A stretch of DNA of 64,000 nt, taken from positions 1-64,000 of the forward strand of contig QZCP01000557.1 in NCBI GenBank assembly GCA_003956705.1, read 5' to 3'. The stretch's first letter is position 1; each line of letters begins with the position of its first letter. The translations under genes were made by a program, and so were the position numbers. Below the pieces are notes generated by a model. That model did no database searches. It was not told where the DNA came from and saw nothing but the letters and a program-made list of their open reading frames with translations. Positions 14,559-26,908 of the stretch are shown here, piece after piece. The DNA comes from Brevipalpus yothersi (Eukaryota > Arthropoda > Arachnida > Trombidiformes > Tenuipalpidae).

Positions 14559-14564
14559 TCTTAC
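14559..14564 (-). other. Splice donor of the VLYGT-block exon
   Basis: The minus strand reads ACACAG|GTAAGATAC, a strong 5' splice site at codon phase 0. The next exon is not found between here and position 1. Confidence 0.85.
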
Positions 14565-14806
14565 CTGTGTCTTATATCCACGGGAATAGTCTTCCGGAGT
14601 CCAGCCGAATATGGAGAGTATCCGTTTGGTATCCTTTTCCGTTAGTCCGGAAAACATTTTGTCCAATAATATTTTCAAACGAACGGGAAGTGCGTTTGTA
14701 CCATATAAAACTAACGATGCAACGTCATAGCCACTGTTTGCTTGAATATCTTCACATTTACCGTTATCGTTGATTATACTATTGCTTGGTCTTAATTGAT
14801 CCAATA
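14565..14806 (-). CDS. bnc/disco: Basonuclin/disconnected-family protein, conserved N-terminal-domain exon (partial gene)
   Basis: Second recognised exon, 242 nt: two bases completing a Val codon, then 80 codons. Seen: VLDQLRPSN at the start, VASLVLYGTNALPVRLKILL in the middle and FGWTPEDYSRGYKTQ at the end. The vertebrate family has nearly the same block (leucine-rich VLYGTQA-PVRLKILLDRLFSVL, then a GW-T--DY-RGY motif). The acceptor is TTTTTCTAAGCAG with an in-frame TAA just upstream; the donor is CACAG|GTAAGATACATG, ending on a codon boundary. The insert between LDQL and the VLYGT block (SNSIINDNGKCEDIQANSGYD) replaces the vertebrate HLYHPTQVEIVQSN-type linker and is less conserved. In the known family this domain precedes paired C2H2 fingers; none is visible downstream in this window, so those exons lie beyond the left edge. 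No frameshift or stop is present, so the exon looks functional. Confidence 0.93.
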
Positions 14807-14823
14807 CTGCTTAGAAAAACAAA
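14807..14823 (-). other. Splice acceptor of the VLYGT-block exon
   Basis: The minus strand reads TTTTTCTAAGCAG before TATTGGATC. CTAAG could serve as branch region or alternative acceptor, but only the final CAG gives the frame that reads Val-Leu-Asp-Gln-Leu. Confidence 0.8.
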
Positions 14824-15202
14824 ACAACAACAAGAAAAGAAAACTTTTGGTAAGTAAAAGAAAAATTCTTGCAAAATTGTAGCAGGAACAGTATAGTAAT
14901 CGAAATGATGATGAATTGGAAGAAGAGAACAGAAAGAAACAGTATTCACCATGATATTCACTCATCAGAGTATAAGATTGATTTTATGAAGACACACGAA
15001 AACACAATATGTATACATTAAAACATTGAGGAATACAAAATGTTCATTCTCAAATATGTATGATACCAGAGAATAGGAAGAATGATTGTTGAAAAAAGAG
15101 GTGGCAATAAATACAATATGAGAACGATATTCCAACGATGATGCTGTCAAGCAACAGCTCACACACTCACAGATGTTGTGTTATAGGCAATCGGGCGAGA
15201 GC

Positions 15203-15205
<3 letters not shown>

Positions 15206-15254
<49 letters not shown>

Positions 15255-15274
15255 AGAAGAGAGAGAGAGAGAGT
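15206..15274. repeat. (GA)n microsatellite, compound
   Basis: Interrupted by AAAGAG and AAGAAG units. Confidence 0.95.
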
Positions 15275-16098
15275 AGGTGCCGATTGTGGGTGGCGGTAAT
15301 GGAGTCAACGAAGGTAATCCAAAGTAGCGAATCAACGAACAGAGAGATAGATATCCACATACACACATTCACATATACACTTAAATGCACGTCATTTGAT
15401 GAGAATAGATGAATATATATCGATTGATCCGCTTGTTGCACGCCATTCACCACGCGTCACGCGCATTCATGAGCAAACTTATGGAAATCCTCTGGTATCA
15501 GCATCCAGGGAGGCAGAGAGCAAAAAAGAGAGGAAAGAGAGAGGAATACTTTCGGGGACAAGAGAGAAGGATCCCACTAAAATTTTGTTAAAGATTACAG
15601 TCCAGAGAGATGCTCCGAACTTGATGACCACTAAACATCAACTAAAAACTTGACTTTCTCTCTCTCTCGTTTCTTCGCTCTCTCTCCTGTCTCTCTTGCT
15701 CTCTCTCTCTTCCTCCTCCTGAGTCTTTTTTGCTCACTCCCACTTTTCTTGCTTCTCTCTCTCTTTCTCATTTTCTTGGCTTCCCTCCTCTTTTTGTTTC
15801 TCTCTCTCTCTCTTTTTCGCCTTGTATTCCAGTTACTCCAGTCAATCGTCCAGAGAGTAAGAGAGAGAGAGAGAAAAAAAGCAATGAACAAGAAGACAGT
15901 GGAATATTGGAATGAGAAATTCTTTCGCCAAGAGGCTCAAGAGGATAGGAGCAAAAAGTGGCCAACTTTTTTGGCAAACCAAAAAAACAGACATCCCAGT
16001 AGTATGTTTTAGAGATGGGCTTGTCACTCTCTGTCAGTGGCCGCAATTTCACAATTGGAAATCATTGCCTTTGTAATACTGGCAGGTAACATGGGCCG

Positions 16099-16101
<3 letters not shown>

Positions 16102-16142
<41 letters not shown>
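16102..16142. repeat. (AG)n microsatellite
   Basis: Pure run. Confidence 0.95.
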
Positions 16143-16145
<3 letters not shown>

Positions 16146-16784
16146 TTTTTCCAATCAAGAGTCACTCACACGTCAAGCTAAGTTTAAGTTATTGTCGAGA
16201 ACATATCACTTTGCTTGCATCTTACCTCTTTGATTTTTTTTCTCTCTCCTCCTCTCTTTTCCGTTTTTCTTTCCTTTCCTCATATATAACTCATCAACGA
16301 TGGAGGTAGTGTGTGTTGAAGAAGATGAGAGATGAAAGTTTTGTCAGTTTTTGCAACTCGATAGCCGAAAGCGATTCTGATTTAATTTGTCGAGGAATTA
16401 TAAATTCTGAACTTTAAAATTTATCTCCCCTGCTTGGCGGTGCTGCCACCTGTGTCGTGATCATGATTATTTTTTTGGGGAAAAAAAGATTCCCAATTCA
16501 GATGGATGATGGAGAGAGATGCATTGAACCAAGAATAAGATTTGTTAACCTTCTTAAATGAAAAAGTAACTCCAAAAATTTGTTCTGATCGAGTCCAGAG
16601 AATGCCTTTGGTGGCAACTAATCATCAACTCAAAAGAGAGTCTCTTTTTTCTCTCTTTCTCACTCAACTCACTCCCACTTTTCTTGTTTCACTCTTTCGT
16701 TCAGGTCTCTTATTTTCTCTTCTCTTCAATCCCACCTCTTTTTTCCTTCTCTTTCTCTCTCGTTTTGTCCACATTTTCAGTCAT

Positions 16785-16788
<4 letters not shown>

Positions 16789-16836
<48 letters not shown>
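16789..16836. repeat. (CT)n microsatellite
   Basis: Pure run followed by TTCCATTGGAAATAG, which looks like an acceptor, but no downstream donor makes an exon of it. Confidence 0.95.
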
Positions 16837-16842
<6 letters not shown>

Positions 16843-17984
16843 GGAAATAGTAAGAGAGAAAAATTGGATGAGCTAGACAGTGAAATATCGAAGATTGATG
16901 ATCCTATTCTGAAGCTATTCTATTCCTCTTTTGGTCATCCTGTTCACATACATACAGAGAGTATTGATGGAGACCAGAATGAGAAAGATTGCCGGTCTTC
17001 AAATGGGCTCTCTTTCTCTCTCTCTCTCTCTCTTTTCTCAAAAGTGAGCAAAAGAAGAAAAAGAAACATGATAAAGCGAAATATTGAGGTTCAAATATCC
17101 CATTCTCAATGAATGCTCTGATGTTTGGAGCTTGAGAGTGGCAATTAGTGATGATATGAAGGCGGATTCGCTCTTTCTCTCTCTTTTTCTTTTGGTGCTC
17201 TTGGATCCCATTCTCCGATGGATTCCCTCTCTCTCACTCACTTATTCTCTTATTCTTCCGAAATGGAGAGTTCTCTCTCTCTCTCTCTCTTTCACCCAAC
17301 AGTAACACCGAATTTCGCCGGATCTTATATATACATTCTTTTCCATTATATTCTGTCAGAGGATGAGAGTTATCCTGGATCGTCTAGTGAATAGAGGAAG
17401 AAAATGGTGATAATCATAACAGTGAATGAATATATGAAGTTGATGTCCCCTATTTTTGTGGCTAATATTCAGATATGTATGTGTATGATTGTGTATACTG
17501 CTCGAATGCTTGGATGTGTGTGCAAGCGTCTGTTGAGAGGTGAGAAATTATCATCATTCAGACACACAAGGTAAAAATGTGCTCTGTGATTTGCATTTTT
17601 CAACCTTATATCTTCCCTCTTTTTGCTTTCATGAAGAGTGAACGATTTCCACTGTCTCTCGCTCTTTCCTCAAGAGTGACTATCAAAGAGTCTTCTCTCT
17701 CTCTCTCTCTCTCTCTCTTTTTCTCTTTCAAGCTCCAAGATGAAGAGCAAAAGAGAAAGAGAGAAAAATAAGAGAGAATGAAGATTGATGCAAACAGAGA
17801 GCATCGGAATGATGATCGTGAGTAGGCAGGCTGAAGGATGAGATCGTGATGAGGCCGCTTGCTGATGACCAGACATGATACGAATTGACAGGATCCTCGA
17901 CACCCGATAAGCATCACCACGGATCCAACTTGTAATTGTAGCCAATTTACCACACTTGCTTTCTCTCTCTCTCTCTCTCTCCTC

Positions 17985-18105
17985 ATCTTCTCATACCGGA
18001 CTCTCCGTTTCATCGCCTGAGGCGGTGGACCCGCGAAAACGACCGTGGCCAGTCCGTGCGAGTATGTCCATCGAGTACATGTACCATGTTCACAGTCAGG
18101 TATGA
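17985..18105 (+). other. GC-richer island with exon-like signals
   Basis: On the plus strand an open frame reads SSPEAVDPRKRPWPVRASM then SIEYMYHVHSQ and ends at a strong donor CACAGTCAG|GTATGAG. A pyrimidine-rich run and CCTGAG precede it. The minus strand is also open here (PDCEHGTCTRWTYSHGL) and has CCG|GTATGAG. Two open strands make coding status ambiguous. A second GC-rich patch follows at 18185-18250. Confidence 0.25.
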
Positions 18106-18406
18106 GCCCGAGAGAGAGAGAAAAATGCAATTGGAGAGAGAGAAGATCGAAAGTGAGACAGAAGAGAGAGAGAGAGAGAGAGAGCTTGTTCCGCCCGTTG
18201 AGCCTGAATAAGAAGAGTTCCGTGTTCACGATGCGGCCTAAGGCCTGGTAAACTTCGCTTTTCCGAACCGCTCATCAAGCATTGCCTTTTGTCATCTTTC
18301 AAATATTTTACTTCACTTTGCGAGTTCTTCTTCTTATTCTTCTTCTTCTTGTTCTCTCTCGGTCAATAGTCTCTCTTCTCGCTCCATTGGCTTAAATTGA
18401 AGAGAG

Positions 18407-18408
<2 letters not shown>

Positions 18409-18476
<68 letters not shown>

Positions 18477-18628
18477 NNNNNNNNNNNNNNNNNNNNNNNN
18501 NNNNNNNNNNNNNNNNNNNNNNNNNNNNNNNNNNNNNNNNNNNNNNNNNNNNNNNNNNNNNNNNNNNNNNNNNNNNNNNNNNNNNNNNNNNNNNNNNNNN
18601 NNNNNNNNNNNNNNNNNNNNNNNNNNNN

Positions 18629-18678
<50 letters not shown>
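18409..18678. repeat. (GA)n microsatellite containing an assembly gap
   Basis: GA on both sides of 152 N; among the longest tracts here even without the missing part. Confidence 0.97.
18477..18628. other. Assembly gap (152 N) inside a GA tract
   Basis: Flanked by (GA)n on both sides (18409-18476 and 18629-18678), so the true tract is probably longer than what is shown and its length is unknown. Confidence 0.99.
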
Positions 18679-18684
<6 letters not shown>

Positions 18685-19348
18685 AGAGCCAGCGTTGGCA
18701 GTGTTTTATATAATGACAGAGAAAGCCGCGAGCGAAGGGCGAAAATGATTTGTCCTTTGGACAGAGATTGATGTACTAACCTCTTCTCCTTAAAATTAAC
18801 TTGAACACTTCACTACACTCATATACACACAACTTTCCCTCTTTTCCTCTCCCCTACCTCCCCAACCTCCCCCACCCCCCACCACAGCCCCCATCGCCAC
18901 CACCGAGAGTCGCTTGTAGTTGTTGTAGAAGTAGTGGTAGTAGTAGTAAGAGTACTAGTAGTGGTGGTTCACACACACATTGCCTCAGGGCACCAGCATC
19001 ATGGATCGGTCTCGTTCCACTCTCTTTCCAACCTCGCCTCGTCATAATGAAAGTAATCAACTTGAGAGCCAAGATGCTCCGCCTTTTCTAGCATTCCTTA
19101 TTCCTCTTCTTCTTACTCCCCCCTCCCACACCCTCTTGTCTCTTTCTCTTCCCTCTCTCCTCTCATTCTCATTCTCTCTGTTTATCCTTTTAATTAACCA
19201 TCTTCACCACCCCCTTTTCCACAAGTGGGAGGGAAAAAATTAGACAGAGAAAGAGAGAGAGAGAGAAAGAAAAAGAGTCTTGAGCATAATCTTGCTATGG
19301 GACTTTTTTTTTCTCTATCACTGATGATGGTAATGATAATAATACTGA

Positions 19349-19362
19349 GACGCGCGCGCGTC
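19349..19362. other. Perfect CG palindrome GACGCGCGCGCGTC
   Basis: A 14-bp perfect palindrome with five CpG steps in AT-rich, CpG-poor surroundings, about 170 bp before the AATCGC cluster. Confidence 0.9.
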
Positions 19363-19519
19363 ATCATCATGAAACTTGTAATTTTTTCTCATAGTTTTAA
19401 CCAGCATCTTAGTCCTCCTTTCTCTCAATCGTTTTCTCTCTCTCTCTCTATCTTTCTCTATCATGTTCATTCGACCACTTTGGGGCGTCAAGGGGAAGGT
19501 GACGGTGGGTTCTCATGAG

Positions 19520-19615
19520 TAATTTGCTCCCGGCGATTGCCTTAAATCGCGGGCTCTTCGGCACGAGACCCAAATCGCTGGGCTTGACTCGGATGTTGCA
19601 ATCGCTCGGAGGCTA
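19520..19615. promoter_or_regulatory. GC-rich island with four AATCGC sites
   Basis: AATCGC or its complement GCGATT occurs at 19533, 19545, 19573 and 19600. The central two begin AAATCGC(T)GGGCT and are spaced 28 bp apart; the last is 27 bp further. GGGCTC at about 19551 can pair with GAGACCC at about 19565 as a short hairpin. The regulatory role is inferred from site clustering only. Confidence 0.3.
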
Positions 19616-20041
19616 AATCATCTTTCTGTCTTATAAGTTCTATCGTTCTCTTGATCTATCTCTCCCCCCTCTCTATTTCTCTGTTTCTATCTTATGATGA
19701 TGATGAAATTAGTCCAAACCACCGAGGCCAATCTAGTCTAGTAGAGATAATTTCATTGAGAGAAAAACCTTCAGCATCAAGCATGTTTACACTTTTGATA
19801 GTGTGTATTATCGTTACTCAAAATTAGCCCCAACCCATAGTTGACTATCTCTTCTCTACACACTGTATACGTAGAAGGCATGCCAATAATCAACCATCCT
19901 GAAGATGTCCACAATCACTGGTGATTACTTTTGGGACGGAGCTTCATCATTATCAATGAGCAAAAAAAGTGAATGGCAAGATCGGCAAAAGAGCCACTAC
20001 TTGATGAGACTTGATTGAGTTTGCTTGATAATCAATTTTTG

Positions 20042-20043
<2 letters not shown>

Positions 20044-20106
<63 letters not shown>
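20044..20106. repeat. (CT)n microsatellite
   Basis: Pure run of about 63 bp. Confidence 0.97.
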
Positions 20107-20109
<3 letters not shown>

Positions 20110-23100
20110 CATCTTATTCCTCTTAGCTATCATCCTCTGAGGACGTAATCGATCTCTCTTCCCATCCACCTCAACCCATATGTATGTGATGAATCAAGAG
20201 ATGAAAGTGTGACTCTTTTGCTGATCTCACCTCAACCAAGCCAATGGTATAAACTTTTTAAAGAATTCCAAATGACTTGTTCATTCATCTTTTGATGTGG
20301 TCACACATACACACCATTCCCAAATGCTGTTCAATCCATCAAATCAGTGAACTCCTTGAGCGTTAATCAGTAGTCACTTGATTACAAAGTGAGACACTTA
20401 TTTCATCATCATCTCATCACCACAAGCTGCTTTAGAGTACACTTCCATTTTCGGACAGAATAATTTTTTCTGCTTGAAACTATTCCAAATTCTTGTGAGC
20501 TAATTATTTTTATAAGGTGTGTGTGTATCTATCTGTAGGAGCGAGGACATTCCTATGTATTGCTCAGGAAATTAGGATAGTTACTTTAGAAAATTGATCT
20601 AAGCAAGAATCTCAGAGAGCCTCAAGCTTCTCTCGACTCGAAGACAAATTTTGTTACAGAGAACACAGAAAATTTTGAGTATGTTGCAAAACACAAGGAG
20701 ACTTTGAAATAAAAGAAATTTTAATATTTTAAAATGTTCACCGATAATGGTGAAACAAAATTAAGTATGACTGATAGATATACTCTGGCATTTCAGTGCC
20801 ACACAAAGAAGGGTCACAAACCCAGAATCTAGATTGAGTATGATATTATCAGGTCCTTAGAGAAAGAGAGAGAGAGAGCTGAAAAAGGTTTGTCTGTTAA
20901 ACTTCAAGCAGCATTCTTCCTGCAGACACTTTTCTCAACTGGTGGGGGGAGAGAATCTATGCTACAGAGGTGATTGTATAAAGTGAATAGAAAATTTGTG
21001 TATGTGTGTGCAATGGATCAAATAAATTTGGTAATCATTTAAATAGGATATTCCTGGTTCACTGAATTTTCGGGTGAACTGGTCTAGTAATATTGTGTTA
21101 TTTTATACATGGATTCTGATGACTATGGGAGAGAAAGAGAGAATAAAATACGATATGTGAGGATGAAGGATGCGAGCTCATTTCCTTAAGTGGTCGATTA
21201 CCTTGCATATTCTAAGTCATTAGAAAATTTGTAAATCATTTGATTTACTAAAGAAAAGATCAAATACTGTTGGGAGAAACAAGGGATGATGCAAATCGAG
21301 TGCAAATGAAAAGTTACCCAAGAATATGTGACTTTGTGTATGTGTTTCCACTTTTAGCCTGCAGAATTTCGATAAATTGAAGAAAATTTTCAATCCATGT
21401 GAATTTGTTTTATTCTTTCTAATAGTCTCTCATAACATAAAAACTCAAGACCTGCTGATGTTTGGCTGATATTCGAGTCATTGAATTATATATCGAGCTC
21501 ACTCACAGTATCAATCCTAATGATTTTTTTGCTTTATCGAAGATCATTTCTTTCGCAATTATAGAAGTGTTTTTACTTTTCCCTCACAGCTTCATTCACA
21601 CAATCTTCATCACTTTTATCATGATAATATTTTTTTCGTTTTGCCCCATAATTCACCCAACAAAAGCGTCAACATTGAATTCTTTGTACAACAATTTCAA
21701 TCTGCTCGTGATGCTCATTCTGCTGGCATATCTCCTCTCTATTTTATTTCTTCACAAATAATTCCTTTGTCAGAATAGAATACATGAGAGAAAAACTCAA
21801 CTTGAAACTCAGATCTCAATATCGTGCCACAACAATATGATATGATATGATCAAGGAAAGTGATACCACTTTGGTTAGGGTGGTCACCAGTATTAATCTT
21901 TAATGTTCAATCTTTCTTCCATGCTAGCCGAATGTCATGATAAAGTAGTGAGATGAAAAAACAGTCTTTGACTGAATATTCCTACTCTATCTTATGGAAT
22001 GATCGTGTGTATGTATGTGAATTGTGTGTGTTCTCACATGGAATGCAATTGATTTCTAATATACTTTGGATTGCTATCTAACTGGAAAACCTATCGATTG
22101 GGATCTGGAGGGTTCATCAGAATGTATATTCACTTGTGTGTGTGTGTGTATGTATAGATTGATGGGCAATAAGACTTGTACTCTGATTATTTTAGTGGAA
22201 TAAAGTACAACTAATGAAAAATAAAAGTCATTTTAGATCTTTTTTTATCAACTCCCATGCCATTATTTTTCTAAACAATTCTGGAGAAAGTTAAATTTTT
22301 TCCTCAACACCCTTCTCTCATTGACGTCTAGGATGATCTTTCTACTTTCTAGGGATGCTTGATCATCAGCCATGTGGAGATATAAATTTGACTTGATTCT
22401 TTTGCATGTCTTATGCACAAGGGAAACATTTTGAATCTTAATACTTTCACATCACACATATCCACAGCATCTGGGGAAGAATACATTGAGCATTGAGCCT
22501 CTGTGTCTGTGTGCGTATTCTTTGTAATATCATTTCACCATCAAAACATCACCCAAAGGATGGCAAAAGAGAGTTGAACAAATTGAAAGACATTGGACGT
22601 AATTTGTTAAGACATCATATGTAAAGGTTGCCATTTGAATGAAAATTTAATGTCATTGTGCGTTACTCCTCTGAAGGGTGCCCAAAAGACGCGAAAAAAA
22701 GGGGGTAGTATAAGGCTAATTTGCATCAATTTATTTCTTTATCTCATAGGAGGGAGCACTTTTTTACTCATTTTACAAAATCATCCCAACGGTAGCTCGT
22801 TGAACCGAATCAATCACAATGCTATTCCTAATATTCTTTGTATGGGAGAATCTTTCTTTCTTTTCCTCTCTCTTTCTCTTTCTCTCTCCTATCATCATCC
22901 AATATTGAAATGAGCTGTTCATCCCAATGCTTTATAATGTTTTCTAATGGTTTTCGAAGGCATCATTTACACTTTGTACACTTGTCTTGATATGTGTGTA
23001 TGTGTTCAGGCTACTCGCGCCAGTATTAAACGAAGCCTCGAGCAGCAGCTTCTCCTCTGCCTGCCTCCTCCTTGCTCCTCATCCATTACTCTTGCATCCC

Positions 23101-23113
23101 TACCCTATCTTCC

Positions 23114-23117
<4 letters not shown>
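20107..23117. other. Microsatellite-poor AT-rich stretch of the intron
   Basis: About 3 kb without a long GA/CT tract, in contrast to the sequence on both sides. No exon, RNA gene or transposon end was seen. It could be older, undisturbed intron or an inserted element whose ends I cannot find. Confidence 0.5.

Positions 23118-23165
<48 letters not shown>
23118..23165. repeat. (CT)n microsatellite
   Basis: Pure run. Confidence 0.95.
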
Positions 23166-23167
<2 letters not shown>

Positions 23168-24425
23168 TCCATTCGATATTGTTTTAACATTCTATTACCT
23201 TGGCTCAACGCTCATTTCGGTGAGGATCTAAATTGAAAATAATCCCAAGAAACCCCATCAAAAACGTAACTCAAGGCAATTTGGCTCTTTTTTGGCTCCA
23301 ATCCTTGCAAAATGTTGCCAATCACACCAACTCACTCACATCACATCACAATCAGCAATTCACTGCACAATCTTCAACATTTGCTTCCATGCTTACCAAT
23401 GAGAGAGAGAGCGTATATATTTCAACTCATTTTGTGATGAGCTGCTTAAAATGTTCAACTTCTTCTTCTTCTTCCTTTTCCCAGCTTCTCTTCCTTAGGC
23501 ATCAGTACAGTGGGTTGAGAAAGATGGAGAGACGATTCCGGAGGCTTGATACTGAATCACTGGTACTATCGATAGAGTCTGCTAGTCTGTATTTGAATTA
23601 CAGTTTTTTTTCGTCCATTCTGGAGAACAGCTTTTCTTCTATTCTTTTTTGCTCATCCAGAATCGCTTCTAGGCTTGTTGGCTATTTGATTTATGTTCAC
23701 CGAACAACAGTTAAGAGTTGTACATGTAATTGATTTCATCATAAGACAATACCTCAAAATGGCTTTAAATTGGCCTATTCAAAAAAATTATAATATCGTG
23801 AACAGAATTGTTTTGTAGATTTATTTTTCCTTAATGTGAACAATTGTCTATATCTGAATGTATAAATTGAAGAAATAACATTGTTTTAAAAGCACTTTTG
23901 GTTACTTTGTCACTTTTGAGGCAAAATCATTTTCTTCTCTCAATATACGTATCAAAATTTTCTCAAATGACTTTAAATACCACTTTTTGATTGTAATCAA
24001 GCGAAAAAGAATGTATGTGTACACTTTCTCCGCTAATGTGTTTAAAGTAAGCAATATTTGTTACACCAGTAAAGCATGTATCAAGTAATGGGGAACCAAA
24101 AAAGATGGTGAATATAACGATTTAAGAGAGGCAAAATTGTTTCAATTGTAAAACACATACAATTTTGCTTATGTGGATGTATAAGTTGTTGAGAATCTTA
24201 TGAAGCCTCAATAAATGCGGCTAAATGTTCAGATTGTGTGTGTTTGTGTTTGCGTGTAATTAAAGCTACTTTAATAGAAAATGTTAAAACATTGAACAGA
24301 AATAAATATAAAAAAAGGGTGAGAGCGATGGCATAGAGAAAGGTTAACTCGGTGGTCAGCCATTATATAATAGCCTCAAGAGTATCGATATATATATTTA
24401 TATATGAAAATGCTAATTTTCAGAA

Positions 24426-24428
<3 letters not shown>

Positions 24429-24463
<35 letters not shown>
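24429..24463. repeat. (CT)n microsatellite
   Basis: Pure run. Confidence 0.95.
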
Positions 24464-24466
<3 letters not shown>

Positions 24467-26269
24467 TACACCAACAACCAACCGAAGAATATAATATATT
24501 TTGCGTTTACTGAGGATCACGCAGCATCAAGTCGTCTACCAGGCGAAGAATATATCATGCATATTCAAAACGCTTTTTTTCTGCTACTTATCTTCCCTTA
24601 TTTTTCTCAATTTAACGCCTTCACCAAGAAAATAAGATTCCAAACAGCTTACTTCCGAAAGAATCAACTTCACAGTTATGTTTCGCTCCAACATTCCTGA
24701 AGGATGCTCGATAGCAACTGATACGGATGACAAAATGATTTCTGGTGAAAAAATGTTTTGTTTCATTTTTTGCTGACCACATGTATGAAATTTTTCATTT
24801 CAATACACTTTTTGATATTCTCATTTTCAATAGTACAACACACTATTGGTGAGAGACATAATTTGAAAAGTCAAATCAATTAATCATGGCTGCATTAATT
24901 CACATGACTGTGATGTGCACACACAAGCTTACCGAAAAAGGAGAATGTAAAGCAGCGATATTATCATGACGGAAACGGATATGATAGTGTCATGGTTTGA
25001 ATGGTAAGTGGAAAGGATGTGATCATACACTTACAAAAAGCATCATTAATTCACCCATCAACCAGTAAAACTTCTATATGAGTGTGTTTGTGTCCTCATC
25101 CGTCAGTTTATGATAAGCCATAATTGTTTCTTGTACTCAAGTACATAGCAATTCTCTCTCTCTCTCTCTTCCACTTTCGCTCTACGTAACACAGTAGCAA
25201 TTGAATTGTGTACATGTGTGTATATGTCCAAAGGCAAGTAAGATGAGAGATAAAATAAATATTGACAAATATCGAGACTGACATTTTCCTCTCTCACGGC
25301 TGATCATCTTCACTCACTTACTGTCCAGTGTTAGTTTCTCATCAAAATGATATTCTAGATGCTTGTAAGTGGATATATTCAATGAGCCTTCCACTGTGCC
25401 TGTATTGATGAGCTTTCCAGGCATGCTGCTACCATGCTGAATGTGAATATGGATGTGATGATGAAGATGATGCGGCAAAAATTGTATCCCTTTTTGCTTG
25501 ATATTCTCTCTCTCTCTCCCTTCTCATAGACAAATCCACTCTTTCGGTCCTACTCAATAGCATACGGAAGTGTGAGTGAAAGAGTTGCTGGGAGAGAACA
25601 TCAAGTGTGGGTGGTAGTGTATATGATGGTGGTGTGCACTGATGGCATGGATGGATCGAGAGATGAATTGGAAGATGAGAAAGAGGAGAGAAAACGATGG
25701 AGATGAAGGGTAATGATAGATGGGGATGCTGTTTAGTGACTGTTGGTTGTACTACTTATGTGTTTATAATAGGAAGAACACAGTAATCGGTAAAGGAACT
25801 TGGTGAACAAGGCACACATCACATAGAGAAAGAGAAAGAGACGAAAAAGGATTGCCTGTGAGTGTGGATTGGATGGGCAAAGCGATTAGAATAGACAAAC
25901 AAGTGAGAAAAATGGCCAAAATGACTAACAAAGCGAAGGGCAAAGTGACATGAGACTAGAGATGAGAAGATGGAAGAGGAAAAGAGAGAGAGAGAATCAA
26001 GCGACATGAGTAAGATGATATAGGATGAAGAATAATGATGATGCTCATCTAGTTGATGGAAGAGAAAAAGGATGCTTCTGAGGACATTGCAGTGAAACAA
26101 TCTATAAGGGGTTAAAATATATCAGTCCTTCTTGGTCTCTTTTCTTTTTCTTTTTTGGCAAGTGAATTACTGGAAAGAGAGTGAACTTTTACATACAGTA
26201 CATGTATAACTTTTATCCACTTAAACAGATACAGTCCAAGTTCATGAGCCCACAATTTTTTTGTTGTTT

Positions 26270-26336
<67 letters not shown>

Positions 26337-26338
26337 CT
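26270..26338. repeat. (CT)n passing into (TTTC)n
   Basis: About 26 bp of CT is followed by about ten TTTC units, the clearest tetranucleotide expansion in the window. Confidence 0.95.
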
Positions 26339-26852
26339 TACTCTGATTTCAACATATACTTGCTTGATGCATTCACCACATCTCTTACTGTAAACTTTGG
26401 GCTTGTAAATACTTACCATGTAGCTGCCTATTACAATGAAAATATATATCAACTATACACACTTTTAAAGCCGCACGACTGGCGCGTTTATTTTATCCCT
26501 TTTTTCTTCTTCATCATACACATACATACAGTATTCCTGCTTCTCTCACTCTCTTTATTCTCGCATCAACGCATCAACATTTTCGCTCGATCAGCTTCAT
26601 GATGAAGGCAGCTTGAGTAGAAAAAAAGGAGCAAAAAGATCATCAGTATCATTCCAGCTAAATTTCAGCTCATTTTGTGTAACACCTTCTCTCTCTCACA
26701 CACAAATATACACACATGTACTTTGCGAAAAGAGGAAGAAGAAGAAGAAGAAGAGGAGGAAAAAGAAAAGTTAAATAGCAAGAAGAAGGGTTGTGTATGC
26801 TTGCTGTTTTCATTCTGATTACGACTTTTGAATTTAAACTAACAAAAAATTC

Positions 26853-26855
<3 letters not shown>

Positions 26856-26905
<50 letters not shown>
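26856..26905. repeat. (AG)n microsatellite
   Basis: Pure run. Confidence 0.95.

Positions 26906-26908
<3 letters not shown>

Larger units (their letters stand above)
1..14564 (-). other. Intron of the basonuclin/disco-family gene, 3' of the second exon (continues past the left edge)
   Basis: No coding exon could be supported on either strand. Searched for and not found: a continuation of the family after RGYKTQ (Leu-Asp-Arg-Trp, Phe-Gly-Glu-Thr type blocks) and C2H2 fingers. The sequence holds GA/CT microsatellites, short GAT/ATC-rich stretches and scattered AGCATCC motifs. A CAG-rich open frame near 3741-3929 encodes a short Gln run but has no other gene signal. Confidence 0.7.

Noticed and set aside
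23233..23733. Plus-strand open frame of 166 codons
   Set aside because: Longest non-microsatellite frame, but no recognisable motif, low-complexity Ser/Leu content, and a frame this long is not very unlikely in 64 kb of six-frame AT-rich sequence.
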